From the NCBI GenBank assembly GCA_030628905.1, contig DAOVQB010000060.1, positions 1-22,743 of the forward strand: DNA of 22,743 nucleotides, written 5' to 3'. Every line of letters begins with the position of its first letter. Within the stretch, counting starts at the first letter, position 1. The DNA is from DAOVQB01 sp023128935. GTDB taxonomy: Bacteria > Eisenbacteria > RBG-16-71-46 > CAIMUX01 > WJJG01. A program made the position numbers and the translations under genes. This document shows positions 15,921-22,743 of the stretch, one piece after another. The notes under the pieces were generated by a model. It saw only the letters and a program-made list of their open reading frames with translations, searched no databases and was not told the origin of the DNA.

Positions 15921-16061
15921 AACAGGGCCGGTCGCTATGTTTCCACGCTTGACCACCCGGCCCTCCCGGTCCTTAATCAACAGCTGTGACCGACGCTTGT
16001 GGCGGTCGATCCCAATGAACTGGTCGACACCTTCTGCCAGGGCACGCACCTTTATCGCCAT
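15921..16061 (-). pseudogene. IS110-family transposase, N-terminal remnant fused to the kinase frame
   Basis: About 47 codons encode the start of an IS110 transposase, the DEDD RuvC-like domain. The motif FIGIDRHKRRSQLLIKDREG, then VVKRGNIATG, contains the first catalytic Asp. The ATG at 16059-16061 has an excellent AAGGAGG site. After about GNIATG the similarity ends, and the frame passes through the kinase's own ribosome site into MTRVLIVDDDE without a stop. The rest of the transposase, including the serine-containing C-terminal domain, is absent. The element is therefore dead, but its translation signal could drive a 52-residue extension of the kinase. Confidence 0.7.
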
Positions 16062-16205
16062 TGGGGCACCTCCTTGTTTGGTGGGTTTTGAGTTGACCTC
16101 CGGGGAGTCTACCCCGGTTCCCACCCAAGGAGGTGTGCCTTCCTCAGGCGCTACGTGCCCCGTTTCATATTCTCTCCTTTCCGGGGACGACATCATCCCC
16201 AGAAC
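16062..16205 (-). ncRNA. Candidate IS110 left-end bridge-RNA region
   Basis: IS110 elements of this layout carry their bridge RNA in the non-coding end upstream of the transposase. This stretch occupies that place. A two-tier stem-loop covers 16080-16125: the outer stem GGTGGG/CCCACC encloses the inner stem CCGGGG/CCCCGG (16100-16105 with 16112-16117), with a strongly asymmetric internal loop of 14 bases on one side and two on the other. A second hairpin, GGGGA/TCCCC, is at 16183-16200. The structure is visible in the sequence. The bridge-RNA identity is inference, and the element's outer boundary is not determined. Confidence 0.3.
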
Positions 16206-16377
16206 AAAGAGAACACTGGATTCTTATGTAGAGTAAACTCCAAGCTCGACCTGTGCGGGGCACCTGAATTCAGTGGTATGCAGAGGAACGGAGCCTCTCC
16301 GGCTTTGCATAAGTCCGGATCTGTGGGGGGCGCCGGGGGTAACCCGGCCCCTACCCGGAAAATGTGACACGTGTCAG
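16206..16377. other. Junction region without a gene; 12-bp palindrome at 16365-16376
   Basis: I see no coding region here. Structures are a GCCGGG-GGTAA-CCCGGC inverted repeat (about 16332-16348) and the perfect palindrome TGACACGTGTCA (16365-16376) immediately before the HNH remnant. The boundary between the IS110-derived sequence and the right flank must lie in or near this stretch. Confidence 0.35.
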
Positions 16378-16548
16378 GCGGCCGTCGTCCAGACCCAGCG
16401 GGGCCCACTTGGGGTCACCCGCGCACAGCTTGCGGCAGCCGAGTGCGATGCGGTCATTAGCGCACCAGGCAAGCCAAGCCGCTCCTCGATCCCGCCGGCG
16501 GTGCGGCGCGCCATGCTGAAACGCGATCGGCACTGCTGCCGGGCCCGT
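16378..16548 (+). pseudogene. HNH endonuclease remnant
   Basis: A plus-strand frame holds about 57 codons resembling the region just before and into an HNH nuclease core: QTQRGPLGVTRAQLAAAECD, then IPPAVRRAMLKRDRHCCR. In intact relatives the phrase IPPAVRRAVLxRDxxxCR leads into VPGC and the HN...H residues. Here it dissolves after CCR, and the metal-binding part is absent. No start codon with a ribosome site precedes it. It is a decayed fragment, recognised by pattern memory. Bases 16549-16776 after it hold no further gene. Confidence 0.5.
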
Positions 16549-16776
16549 CTTCCCGCCGTCCCACCTTCCTTCCTTGGAAGCGGTTCTGGGGGAGGCAAAT
16601 AAGCCCGGACGCGCTCGTTCGGGCGGTGTTTTCGGCCACACGATATCCTGGAAGAGCTACCCCCTTTGGATCCACTTAGCCCGCTGGGCAGCCCCACGGC
16701 TCGAACGGGCCGCATGTATCTGGATGAAACGATATGCGTCTCTTTCTTGAGGACGGATCTACATCAGGAAGTTTGT

Positions 16777-19158
16777 ATGGAATCCAACAGCGGCCAGCGG
16801 GTAGCGATCTACTCGCACGACACCTTCGGACTGGGGCACCTGACTCGCAGCGCGAGGATCGCCCGGGGCGTGGTTGAGGCGCTGCCGGGGGCCAGTGTGC
16901 TGATCCTCTCGGGCTCTCCCATTGCCCATCGGTTCAAGTTCGCCCCGGGCGTGGACTATGTGAAGCTTCCGTCCGTTGTCAAAGTGGGTCCTGATAACTA
17001 CTTGGCCCGGGAGCTGACCATTTCCCCCCGCACAATCCGGCATATGCGCATGCAACTCATCCTGGATGCGGTGGATCTCTTTCGGCCCCATCTGTTCCTG
17101 GTAGACAACGTTCCCCTGGGGATGAAGGGGGAACTCGTGCCAACCCTTGAGAAACTCAAGAGGAATCACCCCAGGACCTTGATCCACCTGAATCTGCGCG
17201 ATGTGCTCGACGATCCCAAGGCCATCCGGCGGTCCTGGGAGAAGGCGTGCGTGCACGATGCCCTCCACGATTTCTATGATGCCATCCATGTCTTTGGGGA
17301 CCAGGCGGTGTTCGATGCTGTCGCCGCCTATCGTCTTCCCGCAGAGAAAACCGACTTCCCGGGCTACATCGCACCATTTCCGGAGGAGGGGACAAACGCA
17401 TCTGCGCTGCCGCCGGGCGAGCCCCACCGATTCCGGATCCTGGCAACAACCGGGGGAGGCGGAGATGGCGTAGAGATCCTGCGCTGCGTGGGGCAGCTGC
17501 AACGCAATCTGGGATCGAGCAGCCCGTTTCAGTTCCATCTCATTACGGGTCCTCTGATGGATCCCAAGATGCGCCAAAACGTAGCCAAGAACTTGGATGG
17601 CATACCGACCATCACGCTACACGAGTACGTGGAGCACCTGCCAGCTTGGATGAAGCAATGCGACGTCGTCTTATCCATGGGAGGGTACAACACCCTCTGT
17701 GAGGTGATGGCGGTGGCGCGACGCTCTGTTGTCGTGCCGCGCGTCTACCCACGCCGCGAACAGGAGATCCGTGCCAAGGCCCTTGAGGGTCGGGGGTTGC
17801 TAAGCGTTCTGCATCCTCGTGATTTGACTCCGCAGAATCTCGAAAAGGCCCTGCATGCATCCCTGAGGACAGATATTCCCCTTTCGTCCAATGGTGGCCC
17901 GCCTCTCAAGGGCATTTCGAATTTGCAGCAGCTTCTGAAGCGGCTTCTGCGAAGAAGCGCGCCTCAAGAGGCGCTTGGGGCGCAGGAGGGGCCGGCGTCA
18001 AGCAAGGAACAACCTCCGGGCAGGCAGGATCAGAGCGACGCGATCGTTCATCGCGAGGTACGCGAAGTAGCGGAACATAGGCGTGGGGGCTTTGCGCCAG
18101 GTGGGGGGCCTTCTGCTCACTTCGGCCCCTTCTTGGGAGTTCTCATAGCACTTCTCGCTCTGGGCGCCGGCCCACACGCCCAGGCGCAGTTCAAGCCGCA
18201 GCGGGTGGAGGCATCCGTGGCGCTCGGCTGGGACACGAACCTACTGGATGCTTCGGATGCCGAGCGCCGCGCGTTTGAGGAGCAAAGCCCTCAGGCGCTG
18301 TTTGCCGTCAATCAAATGGAAGACCTCTTCTGCGATGCCCTTCTGGAAGCAGACTGGACATTGGGCCGTCTTCAGGGCTGCAAGACGAAGGTGCGAGCGC
18401 GCTATGGCAGAACGCAGTTCTTGGAGAATCCGATCAAGAGCGCGGATCTCTATGCCTTGGAACTGCACGCCAAGCTCAGAGCTGAAACGCGCATCATCCT
18501 CCAGCTCGACTACCGTCCCCAGGTGTACGGGCGCCACCGGTTGGACAAAGATGCCCTCCCCGGGCAGCCTCAGTTCCGGCCAGAGGTGCACAGAAGATGG
18601 GACGTGGGTGTAGAGCTGAAGCAGACCCTGGGATGGCAGTGGACGATGGAAACTGCCTTGGGGTGGTCCTCGAAAGACTACAACCACGCCTTCGATGAGA
18701 GGGATCGAAATCGCATCGGCCTTGCCGCCGGGGTGAGTTGGCGCTCGGAGCGGCGGCTTGAGCTTGGGCTCGCCGGGGGGTTCCGCCGGGCTCGGTCGCG
18801 AAATGTGCCAGACCTGCAGAAGGACCTCTCGTACAGGGAATGGCGCCTTGGGCCCTGGATACGCATCGGCGAACCAGCCAGCCTGGCGAAGCTCGAGGTG
18901 TCGCTCGATGTGAGGTGGCGCCACTACACATCGCAGAAAGTGGAAGATTGGAATCACTGGGGACGCAACGACAGGAGCAGCGCGGTTCAGGTCCGAATCG
19001 AACGAGCACTTTCCCGATCAATAGCATTCATCGCGGCCTATGAGAGCAGATGGCGCACCGCAAGCCTCGATTCGGGCCTGGCTGTTGATTACGACGAGGA
19101 GGGCTCCTTCTCCGAGGGCGTCTTCATCAGTGGCTTTACCTGGCGCTGGGAGGCATAG
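16777..19158 (+). CDS. Glycosyltransferase (COG4671/MurG-like) fused to outer-membrane barrel
   Basis: One frame of 793 codons encodes two unlike proteins. Residues 1-430 or so form a GT-B glycosyltransferase. The start is RVAIYSHDTFGLGHLTRSAR. The nucleotide-sugar half contains LATTGGGGDGVEIL and the acceptor-typical MGGYNTLCEVMAVARRSVVV. This resembles COG4671 predicted glycosyltransferases, which work in the cytoplasm. After a charged linker comes a hydrophobic, signal-peptide-like segment (FLGVLIALLALGAGPHAQA) with an AxA cleavage site near residue 470. About 320 residues of amphipathic strands follow (VEASVALGWDTNLLDASD, RRLELGLAGGFRRAR, LEVSLDVRWRHYTSQ), an outer-membrane barrel. The ATG at 16777 has AGGA eight bases upstream. 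No ATG precedes the second part in its frame. Two genes joined by a lost stop or indel is the simplest reading. Confidence 0.75.
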   Translation: MESNSGQRVAIYSHDTFGLGHLTRSARIARGVVEALPGASVLILSGSPIAHRFKFAPGVDYVKLPSVVKVGPDNYLARELTISPRTIRHMRMQLILDAVDLFRPHLFLVDNVPLGMKGELVPTLEKLKRNHPRTLIHLNLRDVLDDPKAIRRSWEKACVHDALHDFYDAIHVFGDQAVFDAVAAYRLPAEKTDFPGYIAPFPEEGTNASALPPGEPHRFRILATTGGGGDGVEILRCVGQLQRNLGSSSPFQFHLITGPLMDPKMRQNVAKNLDGIPTITLHEYVEHLPAWMKQCDVVLSMGGYNTLCEVMAVARRSVVVPRVYPRREQEIRAKALEGRGLLSVLHPRDLTPQNLEKALHASLRTDIPLSSNGGPPLKGISNLQQLLKRLLRRSAPQEALGAQEGPASSKEQPPGRQDQSDAIVHREVREVAEHRRGGFAPGGGPSAHFGPFLGVLIALLALGAGPHAQAQFKPQRVEASVALGWDTNLLDASDAERRAFEEQSPQALFAVNQMEDLFCDALLEADWTLGRLQGCKTKVRARYGRTQFLENPIKSADLYALELHAKLRAETRIILQLDYRPQVYGRHRLDKDALPGQPQFRPEVHRRWDVGVELKQTLGWQWTMETALGWSSKDYNHAFDERDRNRIGLAAGVSWRSERRLELGLAGGFRRARSRNVPDLQKDLSYREWRLGPWIRIGEPASLAKLEVSLDVRWRHYTSQKVEDWNHWGRNDRSSAVQVRIERALSRSIAFIAAYESRWRTASLDSGLAVDYDEEGSFSEGVFISGFTWRWEA

Positions 19159-19175
19159 GGAGGGGAGAGGCAGAA

Positions 19176-20591
19176 ATGCATAATCAGATTCATGCTCGTT
19201 TTGCGCGCGCTCTTGTCGCATCTAGCCTCTTGTTGGCCGTGGCCGGTGGGGCCTTGAGCGACGATTGGCGCATGTTCCATGGGGATCCGCGTCATTCGGG
19301 TTTCTCTGACTTTGACGCCCCCCACGATTCGCTCTTGGCGTGGTCGTATACCTCAGGAGACAGCATCCTCTACTCGTCGCCCGTGGTCACCGAGAGCGGG
19401 AAGATCTACGTCGGGAACGTGGACAAGCAGCTGTTGGCCTTGTCACCGGCGGGAGACCTTCATTGGACCTTCACGGCTGAGGGCAACTTCCGGCACTCCA
19501 CGCCCGCGATCGCGGAGGACGGGACGGTCTATATCGGCGGATCCGATGGCAGACTCTATGCGGTCAACCCGGACAGCACCCTGAAGTGGACTTACACAGC
19601 AGCAGCCCCCATCAAGACTTCACCCAATATCGCAGCCGATGGTACGATCTACTTTGGCTCCGATGACGGAAAGCTCTACGCCATCTACCCGGATAGTACC
19701 GAACGATGGACCTACCAAACGGGGGATACCATCCGTTCCTCCCCAGCCATTGGACCGGACGGGACCATCTTCTTCGGTTCCATGGATTCGTTCTTGTATG
19801 CGATCTGGCCAGATGGGAGCGAGCGGTGGCGCGCTGCAACAGGGGATAGGATCAAGTACTGCTCGCCGGCGGTGACGGAAGATGGGGTCATCTACTTCGG
19901 TTCCTACGATGGTTTCCTCTATGCCGTAACGGCGGAACAGCAGTTCCTGTGGGCCTATCCAACTGATCATGTCGTGCGCTCATCTCCTGCCGTTGGACCG
20001 GACGGCATGATCTATGTCGGGGCCAACCACAAGCTCTTGGCGCTGACCCCCGAGGGGACCCTTGAGTGGGACTATGAGACCGGCGGTCTGATTATGAGCT
20101 CGCCGGTCTACTTCGGTGATGACGATGTCATTGGCATTGGATCGGATGATGGCGTCTTTTATTGCATTCATGCTGATGGTTCCCTCGATTGGACTTTCAC
20201 AGTGGGCCATCCGATCCGCTCCATACCCGCCCCCATGCGCTACGGCAACATCTATGTGGCCGATGTCAGCGGGGCGGTCTGGTCCCTCGGAAGACTCTGG
20301 TGGAACGAGGTGCCGCGGCGGGAGTGGATCAGCCTCGACGTGCCATGCCAGGCCATACCGAATCCAGCAGTGGGCAGGGTCACCTTCAAGACCCTTGGTG
20401 AGGATCCCATAGCGTCACGACTCTTGATTCTGGATGCCGCCGGCCGCCGGGTGGCTGCACTCGGCAGTCATGGGTGCAAAGCCGTCCTCTGGAACTGCCG
20501 GGATCAGCACAATCGCCCGGTGGCCGCCGGCACCTATTTCTACCTGCTCACAGGGCAGTCAGAGATGGGACGTATAACGCTGCTCAGATGA
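19176..20591 (+). CDS. Secreted PQQ-like beta-propeller protein with FlgD-like C-terminus
   Basis: This 471-residue exported protein has a strong GGAGGGGAGAGG just before its ATG, 17 bases after the barrel stop, so it is in the same operon. It has a signal peptide (about 1-28), followed by WRMFHGDPRHSG, the usual lead-in of PQQ-like propellers. Eight repeats of about 40 residues follow, seven full and one partial, with the theme SSPA-x3-DG-x-IYFGS-x-DG-x-LYA-x-PDG-x2-W. This suggests an eight-bladed propeller. The last 85 or so residues (IPNPAVGRVTFKTLG, LILDAAGRRVAALG, PVAAGTYFYLL, RITLLR) are a FlgD/Ig-like module. No enzyme residues stand out. A binding or scaffold role at the surface is most likely. 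The repeats are also visible as near 120-bp DNA periodicity. Confidence 0.9.
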   Translation: MHNQIHARFARALVASSLLLAVAGGALSDDWRMFHGDPRHSGFSDFDAPHDSLLAWSYTSGDSILYSSPVVTESGKIYVGNVDKQLLALSPAGDLHWTFTAEGNFRHSTPAIAEDGTVYIGGSDGRLYAVNPDSTLKWTYTAAAPIKTSPNIAADGTIYFGSDDGKLYAIYPDSTERWTYQTGDTIRSSPAIGPDGTIFFGSMDSFLYAIWPDGSERWRAATGDRIKYCSPAVTEDGVIYFGSYDGFLYAVTAEQQFLWAYPTDHVVRSSPAVGPDGMIYVGANHKLLALTPEGTLEWDYETGGLIMSSPVYFGDDDVIGIGSDDGVFYCIHADGSLDWTFTVGHPIRSIPAPMRYGNIYVADVSGAVWSLGRLWWNEVPRREWISLDVPCQAIPNPAVGRVTFKTLGEDPIASRLLILDAAGRRVAALGSHGCKAVLWNCRDQHNRPVAAGTYFYLLTGQSEMGRITLLR

Positions 20592-20706
20592 GGTGCGCAT
20601 GGTGACCAATGCAGGCAAAGCCCGGCTTATACACCAGGCCTTATCAAGAAGGCGTGTAGATGCGCTGGGGCGGCAGAGTCCCGGGGAGGAGACTAGATCG
20701 GACTGC

Positions 20707-21393
20707 ATGCTGCGCCGACCGGGATGGGTCCTTGCGGTGATGATCCAGATCCTCTGGGTACCGGGTTGCGATGTAAGCGTTCACGATGGGATCGGACCGC
20801 GGGTGCCGATTCCCAATGTGACAGGCCTGGTGGAGCGGGCCGGTAGTCCGGCGGGCGACCTGGATGTCGTTCTGCGGGTCGCCGAGAATGCCTGGGTTGT
20901 AGATTCTACAGACACGGATAAGGACGGGTCCTTCGAGTTTGCCGAGGTCGCGGCGGGAGGATGGGAGATCAAGGTCTCCGGTGATGATCCGGGGGACTTC
21001 GACTCGGTCAGTCGGGAATTCCATCTGACTGAGAGCGGCAGCAAGGTAGAGCTCCCCGTCCTGGATGTATATGCGTACGGGGCAACTGCCCTGGAACCAC
21101 CCGATGCAGCGGAGCTGCCCAGACCTGATGTGTTCCATCCTATCCCCTTCAATTGGACCCTTCCCGGTCGCGATGTGAGCTGGATTCGTGTGCAACTCTA
21201 CGACCAGAGCGGCGCGGGCGTCTGGTACTCGTCCAAGGCCGTTGGTGAAGAGTCTCTGTGGAACGGGCTCGGAAACCGGGGTGCCTACGAAGGGCTGCTT
21301 GTGCCGGCAGGCGTCTACACCTGGCGGGTGAAGATAGCGTTCCCGGATACCCTAGAAGCCAGGACTGATTCACGGGAGCTGACCATACTGTGA
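20707..21393 (+). CDS. Lipoprotein with carboxypeptidase-regulatory-like domain
   Basis: This is a predicted lipoprotein of about 228 residues. The frame is open from 20593, but the ATG at 20707 begins a clean signal peptide (MLRRPGWVLAVMIQILWVPGC) with the lipobox VPG-C, so it is preferred. A GGGGAGGAG lies about 15 bases upstream, which is rather distant. After the lipid anchor comes a beta-sandwich resembling carboxypeptidase-regulatory domains (NVTGLVERAGSPAGDLDVVL, KDGSFEFAEVAAGGWEIKV). A second Ig/FlgD-like sandwich ends the protein (FNWTLPGRDVSWIRVQLYDQ, VPAGVYTWRVKIAF). It sits between the propeller gene and a glycosyltransferase in one plus-strand cluster. Its stop overlaps the start region of the glycosyltransferase. 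The ligand is unknown. Confidence 0.75.
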   Translation: MLRRPGWVLAVMIQILWVPGCDVSVHDGIGPRVPIPNVTGLVERAGSPAGDLDVVLRVAENAWVVDSTDTDKDGSFEFAEVAAGGWEIKVSGDDPGDFDSVSREFHLTESGSKVELPVLDVYAYGATALEPPDAAELPRPDVFHPIPFNWTLPGRDVSWIRVQLYDQSGAGVWYSSKAVGEESLWNGLGNRGAYEGLLVPAGVYTWRVKIAFPDTLEARTDSRELTIL

Positions 21394-22733
21394 TGTTGTC
21401 ACGAGAAACAATGCAGGGATCCAAGCTGGCGGTCGAGAAGCGGGAGGATCCACTCCACTGCGCGGCGCGCTGCGAACCAGGGGCGAGAGATGGCAGGCCC
21501 ACATGGGGAGGACAGACCGGCAATCTGGGCTACCTGGCCAAGATGTTCCCGCGCATCTCCGAGACCTTCATCCTCAGGGAGGTTCGTGCCCTGCAGCGTC
21601 ATGGCATTCCAGTGCGCATCTACTCGCTCCTTCCGCCGACACGGGACGCCCGGGTCCACGCGGAGGCTGAACTGCTTGCGGCCACAGTTGAGGTCCTTCC
21701 CCAGCCGGGGTGGTCCAACTGGCGCGGCTTTCTCGCAGACCTGCTCTCCTGCTTAAGAACCAGGCCGGGCGCCACAGGGCGAGAGGTGATGCGCAGCCTT
21801 CTGCGACCACGGCGCAGATCTTTCCGGCGTCTTTTCCGAGCAGTCTCGCTTGCGGTTCGATTGCGGAGGGACCGCGTGGCTCATCTGCACGCCGCCTGGG
21901 CTCATACCCCGGCTAGCGTGGCGCGGATTGCCTGCCGATTGGCGGGCATTCCCTGGAGCATGGGTGCCCATGCCAAGGACATCCATCTCTCCAAGCGCAG
22001 TTCGCTTGCCAAGAAGATCGCAGCTGCCCGCTTCACTCTCACTTGCACACGCTCCAATCAGAAACTGCTCGAAGAGATCGGGGCACTGCGACAGGAAGGC
22101 CACCTTCGCCCCGAGGTCCTCATGCACTACCACGGGGTGGACACAACCTACTTCTCGCCACCGGCGGAAGCGCGCGCTAGCGCCTCGCACGGCACGCATA
22201 GCCCCCTCATCCTCTCTGTCGGGCGCTTGGTGCCCAAGAAGGGCTTCGACCTTCTCATCGGTGCCGCAGCCCGTTTGCGGGAGAGGGGGGTGCCTTTCAG
22301 CATGGAGATTGTGGGAGAGGGGGCGCTGCGCCGCGTCCTGGAGCGCCAGATCCGTTCGCTGGCCCTGGAGGAAATGGTCGTCCTGAAAGGCATGTTGGTT
22401 TGGGAGGAAGTCCGATCGGCCTATGAAAGAGCAACCTGCATGGCGTTGGCATCTCGCGTTACGCCCGATGGTGATCGGGATGGAATCGCCAACACGCTCG
22501 CAGAGGCTATGGCCTGCGGCGTGCCTGTGGTTGCGACACGCCTGCCCTCGATTCAGGAGATCATTATCGATGGCGAGACCGGCCTGCTGGTCCCAGCCGA
22601 AGATGAAGAGGCCTTGGCCGATGCCCTAGAGAAGCTCCTGCAGAACCCCTCCCGGCAGCGCAGCCTGGGCCGGGCGGCACGCAAGTGGATCTGCCGGGAG
22701 TTCGATGAGAGGTATGATACGAACAATCATTGA
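21393..22733 (+). CDS. Glycosyltransferase family 4 (WcaL-like)
   Basis: This is a cytoplasmic GT-B glycosyltransferase of about 446 residues for polysaccharide or glycan assembly. The ATG at 21393 overlaps the preceding stop (TGATG), so translation is probably coupled. A GTG at 21390 is also possible. About 43 poorly conserved residues precede the domain, which starts GNLGYLAKMFPRISETFILR, as in WcaL-like enzymes. The acceptor half includes HLHAAWAHTPASVARIA and HGVDTTYFSP. The donor half has SVGRLVPKKGFDLLIGAA, the EVVGEG-type phrase IVGEGALRRVLE, and the conserved GIANTLAEAMACGVPVVAT with the sugar-nucleotide-binding Glu. It ends EFDERYDTNNH, shorter than usual. The last 30 bases turn AT-rich, so the 3' end may be altered or cut by another junction near the window edge. 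Confidence 0.88.
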   Translation: MLSRETMQGSKLAVEKREDPLHCAARCEPGARDGRPTWGGQTGNLGYLAKMFPRISETFILREVRALQRHGIPVRIYSLLPPTRDARVHAEAELLAATVEVLPQPGWSNWRGFLADLLSCLRTRPGATGREVMRSLLRPRRRSFRRLFRAVSLAVRLRRDRVAHLHAAWAHTPASVARIACRLAGIPWSMGAHAKDIHLSKRSSLAKKIAAARFTLTCTRSNQKLLEEIGALRQEGHLRPEVLMHYHGVDTTYFSPPAEARASASHGTHSPLILSVGRLVPKKGFDLLIGAAARLRERGVPFSMEIVGEGALRRVLERQIRSLALEEMVVLKGMLVWEEVRSAYERATCMALASRVTPDGDRDGIANTLAEAMACGVPVVATRLPSIQEIIIDGETGLLVPAEDEEALADALEKLLQNPSRQRSLGRAARKWICREFDERYDTNNH

Positions 22734-22743
22734 AATAACTTCT

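Noticed and set aside
16332..16348. GC-rich GCCGGG/CCCGGC inverted repeat as a terminator
   Set aside because: No T tract and no gene clearly ending before it.
16759..17577. 272-codon minus-strand open frame opposite the glycosyltransferase
   Set aside because: Antisense shadow. The plus strand has conserved GT-B motifs and a ribosome site.
19360..20280. Near 120-bp DNA periodicity considered as a CRISPR or satellite array
   Set aside because: The periodicity is explained by the repeated propeller blades of the coding sequence. The copies are diverged and have no spacers.

Overview
The window reads as a mosaic. Both flanks (about 1-7650 and 16660-22743) are GC-rich. They carry secreted proteins ending in FlgD/Ig-like C-terminal modules, a DUF6588-like barrel, a DUF4932-like zincin, zinc-finger anti-sigma signalling and PQQ-like propellers. 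That gene style is typical of FCB-superphylum lineages such as candidate Eisenbacteria, which is my best guess for the host. The lineage is inferred from gene style only.

Left flank. A secreted HEWSH metalloprotease (minus) is followed by an ECF sigma factor (minus) and a zinc-finger anti-sigma factor (minus). A small three-TM DUF6249-like gene lies between sigma and anti-sigma on the opposite strand. A 40/43-bp imperfect tandem repeat sits in the divergent sigma/DUF6249 promoter region. Next come a secreted subtilisin (plus) and a lipoprotein plus DUF6588-like barrel pair (minus). The barrel gene carries two compensating frameshifts, one at a G8 tract. The last host-like piece is a 54-residue FlgD-like C-terminus that stops abruptly at about 7652.

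Central block, about 7655-16240, all on the minus strand. In transcription order it holds an IS110 transposase N-terminus fused in frame to a REC-histidine kinase, an NtrC-type sigma-54 response regulator, an IS1595 transposase remnant, and a DUF4402 chaperone-usher fimbrial operon (pilin, terminator, second pilin, chaperone, usher). A near-consensus sigma-54 -24/-12 promoter lies just upstream of the first pilin, so the adjacent two-component pair is the natural candidate to control the fimbriae. The kinase/regulator genes are visibly AT-richer and look Desulfobacterota-like. The fimbrial genes look proteobacterial. Every edge of the block coincides with a truncated gene, so it is either a transferred island built by IS elements or a chimeric metagenomic assembly. 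The sequence alone cannot decide which.

Right flank. An HNH nuclease remnant is followed by a plus-strand envelope/exopolysaccharide-like cluster: a COG4671-type glycosyltransferase fused in frame to a signal-peptide-bearing outer-membrane barrel, an eight-repeat PQQ-like propeller with a FlgD-like tail, a lipoprotein with a carboxypeptidase-regulatory-like domain, and a GT4 glycosyltransferase that overlaps its stop codon. No tRNA, rRNA or CRISPR array was seen.
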